A stretch of DNA of 59,005 bases from positions 1 through 59,005 of the forward strand of contig JAAYFI010000056.1 in the NCBI GenBank assembly GCA_012728315.1, given 5' to 3'. How positions within the stretch are numbered: position 1 is the first letter of the stretch; each line of letters begins with the position of its first letter. Source of the DNA: Gammaproteobacteria bacterium. Its GTDB lineage: Bacteria > Pseudomonadota > Gammaproteobacteria > Pseudomonadales > Pseudomonadaceae. The position numbers were made by a program, and so were the translations under genes. Below the pieces are notes generated by a model. It saw only the letters and a list, made by a program, of their open reading frames with translations. It did not search any database and was not told the DNA's origin. Shown one piece after another: positions 57,969-59,005 of this stretch.

Positions 57969-58751
57969 GCGGAGTGCTGAGTTCAGCTCACCTGTGAATA
58001 CCCATACGGGAAAATCTTACTGTACTGCTGGAAAATAATGGTCATTTAGCGGTGCAGCGCATCTTGAATGAGCGGTCGGGTTCGGTTGTTTTACATTTAA
58101 TGTTATCTAGGTTGGGTGTTTTTCAGTAGGTGGCGATGTGCGTCAAGCATATACAAGGACTAGCTTGCTGTTAATAGTGCGCGCTGGTTATGCCGATCAG
58201 GTGTAAGTGGTTGGATATGGATTAGAAGATTATCTCTGCAGACTGGCTCGATCGGCGATACGGATGCTTGTTGAATAAAATATTGACGTATGCGAGCGAT
58301 GCGAGGGGTGCGCAGTATTAGATTGAGTCGAGACGATCTGAATGTGCTGATTGCCGAAGTGATTAAAGAATTGGCGCTATTATAGTCTTAAATCGAGTTT
58401 CGATCCTTTTTCGAGTTCATCGTGAATTAAAATATGCCGCTGTTGAAAGTGACGGTTTAGGCGTTGTTGCGGCGTTTAGAGAAAAGAAGCTCAGGTTTTT
58501 TTGCGACTTAATGCAGTCGGACGCGTGCCTGCGGCCGCATAGCTTGGGCTTGGTTATGGTTAAGCGCATTGTGCGCTGGCATGCAGCGCGTGTACCTATA
58601 TAAAGTAGTCGACTTTTTAGGTGGGTACGTATTGTATTGGTTTGGCTGCAATATGTTGCGGGTAAGCCTGTTCTGTAGGCAGGTATGCTGTGCCTTGGCA
58701 GGCCTAATAAAGCTGTGCTTTAACTATTTTGCGTTTATTGAACATTTGCTG

Positions 58752-58779
58752 TTGACAAGTTTTTGCTGTGCTGTAGAAT
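58752..58779 (+). promoter_or_regulatory. rRNA operon promoter P1
   Basis: TTGACA (58752-58757), 16-bp spacer, TAGAAT (58774-58779), followed by the GC-rich discriminator GCGCGGCC expected of stringently controlled promoters. The 50 bp upstream are AT-rich and could act as an UP element. Confidence 0.88.
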
Positions 58780-58865
58780 GCGCGGCCTACCAACGAGGAA
58801 CGCAAGAACCTTGGCGGTGACAAGGAGTTAGACGGAAGGCTTTGAAATCTTCCAGAAAATAAACC

Positions 58866-58893
58866 TTGACAGTTACTTCGGAGAGTGTAGAAT
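58866..58893 (+). promoter_or_regulatory. rRNA operon promoter P2
   Basis: TTGACA (58866-58871), 16-bp spacer, TAGAAT (58888-58893), with ACGCCTCC after it. Same hexamers and spacing as P1, 114 bp downstream, giving a tandem arrangement. Confidence 0.85.
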
Positions 58894-58929
58894 ACGCCTC
58901 CTCGCTGAAGCCGAAAGACTTCAACGAAA

Positions 58930-58942
58930 CGTTCTTTAACAA
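58930..58942 (+). promoter_or_regulatory. rRNA leader boxA (antitermination site)
   Basis: CGTTCTTTAACAA resembles the rrn boxA consensus TGCTCTTTAACA, bound by the NusB-S10 complex to block premature termination. The following CAAGCAATTCGTGTGGGTGC is typical of 16S leaders. The 16S rRNA gene itself must start after the window end. Confidence 0.82.
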
Positions 58943-59005
58943 TTTGAATCAAGCAATTCGTGTGGGTGCTTGTGTTAGATGAATGATAGTCAAAAAGATT
59001 ATCAG

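Noticed and set aside
58280..58387. Possible gene fragment (frame ending LNVLIAEVIKELALL)
   Set aside because: Under 30 codons, no ribosome-binding site and no family recognised; kept only as a note.
58569..58820. 83-codon frame before the rRNA leader
   Set aside because: Overlaps rRNA promoter P1 and has no recognisable protein features.

Overview
The window looks like chromosomal DNA of a gammaproteobacterium of the Pseudomonadaceae. The evidence is gene content and order. Two blocks (DUF2062-comEC-exbB-exbD-lpxK-ycaR-kdsB-ptp-murB, and csiV-mfd / gap-nqrABCDEF-apbE-nqrM-sthA / glpQ-like-small protein-pilZ / lolC-lolD) match, as I recall it, one contiguous neighbourhood of Pseudomonas aeruginosa PAO1. 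Here they are rearranged relative to each other. Base composition is visibly more AT-rich than in typical Pseudomonas, which would fit a reduced-GC lineage such as the Thiopseudomonas/Denitrificimonas group. That placement is inference from one window.

Layout. 0-5.4 kb: 3' part of smc, a LysE-type exporter, a cold-shock gene with a long leader, and an azlCD exporter pair. 5.6-7.5 kb: a NERD-nuclease/UvrD-like helicase. 7.5-13.3 kb (minus): a tightly overlapping lactate-oxidation operon lutA-lutB-lutC-dld. 13.3-18.5 kb (minus): an amidohydrolase remnant, a polytopic membrane protein, a peroxiredoxin with an OxyR-like operator, and a universal stress protein with a SulP transporter. 19.1 kb: initiator tRNA with clear promoter and terminator. 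19.2-26.7 kb: comEC, an ExbB/ExbD pair and cell-envelope genes. 26.9-28.4 kb: a membrane-anchored thioredoxin-MsrA-MsrB fusion. 28.5-32.5 kb: csiV and mfd. 32.7-43.0 kb: GAPDH, a complete Na+-translocating NADH:quinone reductase operon with both maturation factors (apbE, nqrM), then soluble transhydrogenase. 43.1-46.7 kb: a glycerophosphodiesterase, a small exported protein, a PilZ protein, and lolC/lolD. 46.7-48.0 kb: a gene-free cluster of six structured repeats. 48.0-52.7 kb: trmO, rapA, two small hydrophilic proteins and a CcoM-like micro-protein with an FNR/Anr-type promoter. 52.7-57.9 kb (minus): a transporter-like hybrid histidine kinase, a diguanylate cyclase and a GNAT acetyltransferase. 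The end holds tandem rRNA promoters and a boxA leader, so a 16S gene should begin just past the window.

How the genes work together. Respiratory and redox genes dominate: a sodium pump with its flavin and iron maturation factors, lactate dehydrogenases feeding the respiratory chain, transhydrogenase, an OxyR-linked peroxiredoxin, a methionine sulfoxide reductase fusion, and a CcoM-like oxidase subunit under apparent oxygen control. No insertion sequence, phage or CRISPR array was seen.

The most unusual feature is the 46.77-47.93 kb cluster. Six elements of about 100 bp share a two-hairpin core with GGAT-type loops. The core is enclosed by a long outer stem whose sequence differs completely between three stem types yet stays base-paired. 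Mismatches in the outer stems are G-U-compatible on the same strand in each element, and both inner hairpins show compensatory changes. This points to selection on a folded single strand. The cluster sits where I would expect the second Lol permease gene in Pseudomonas.
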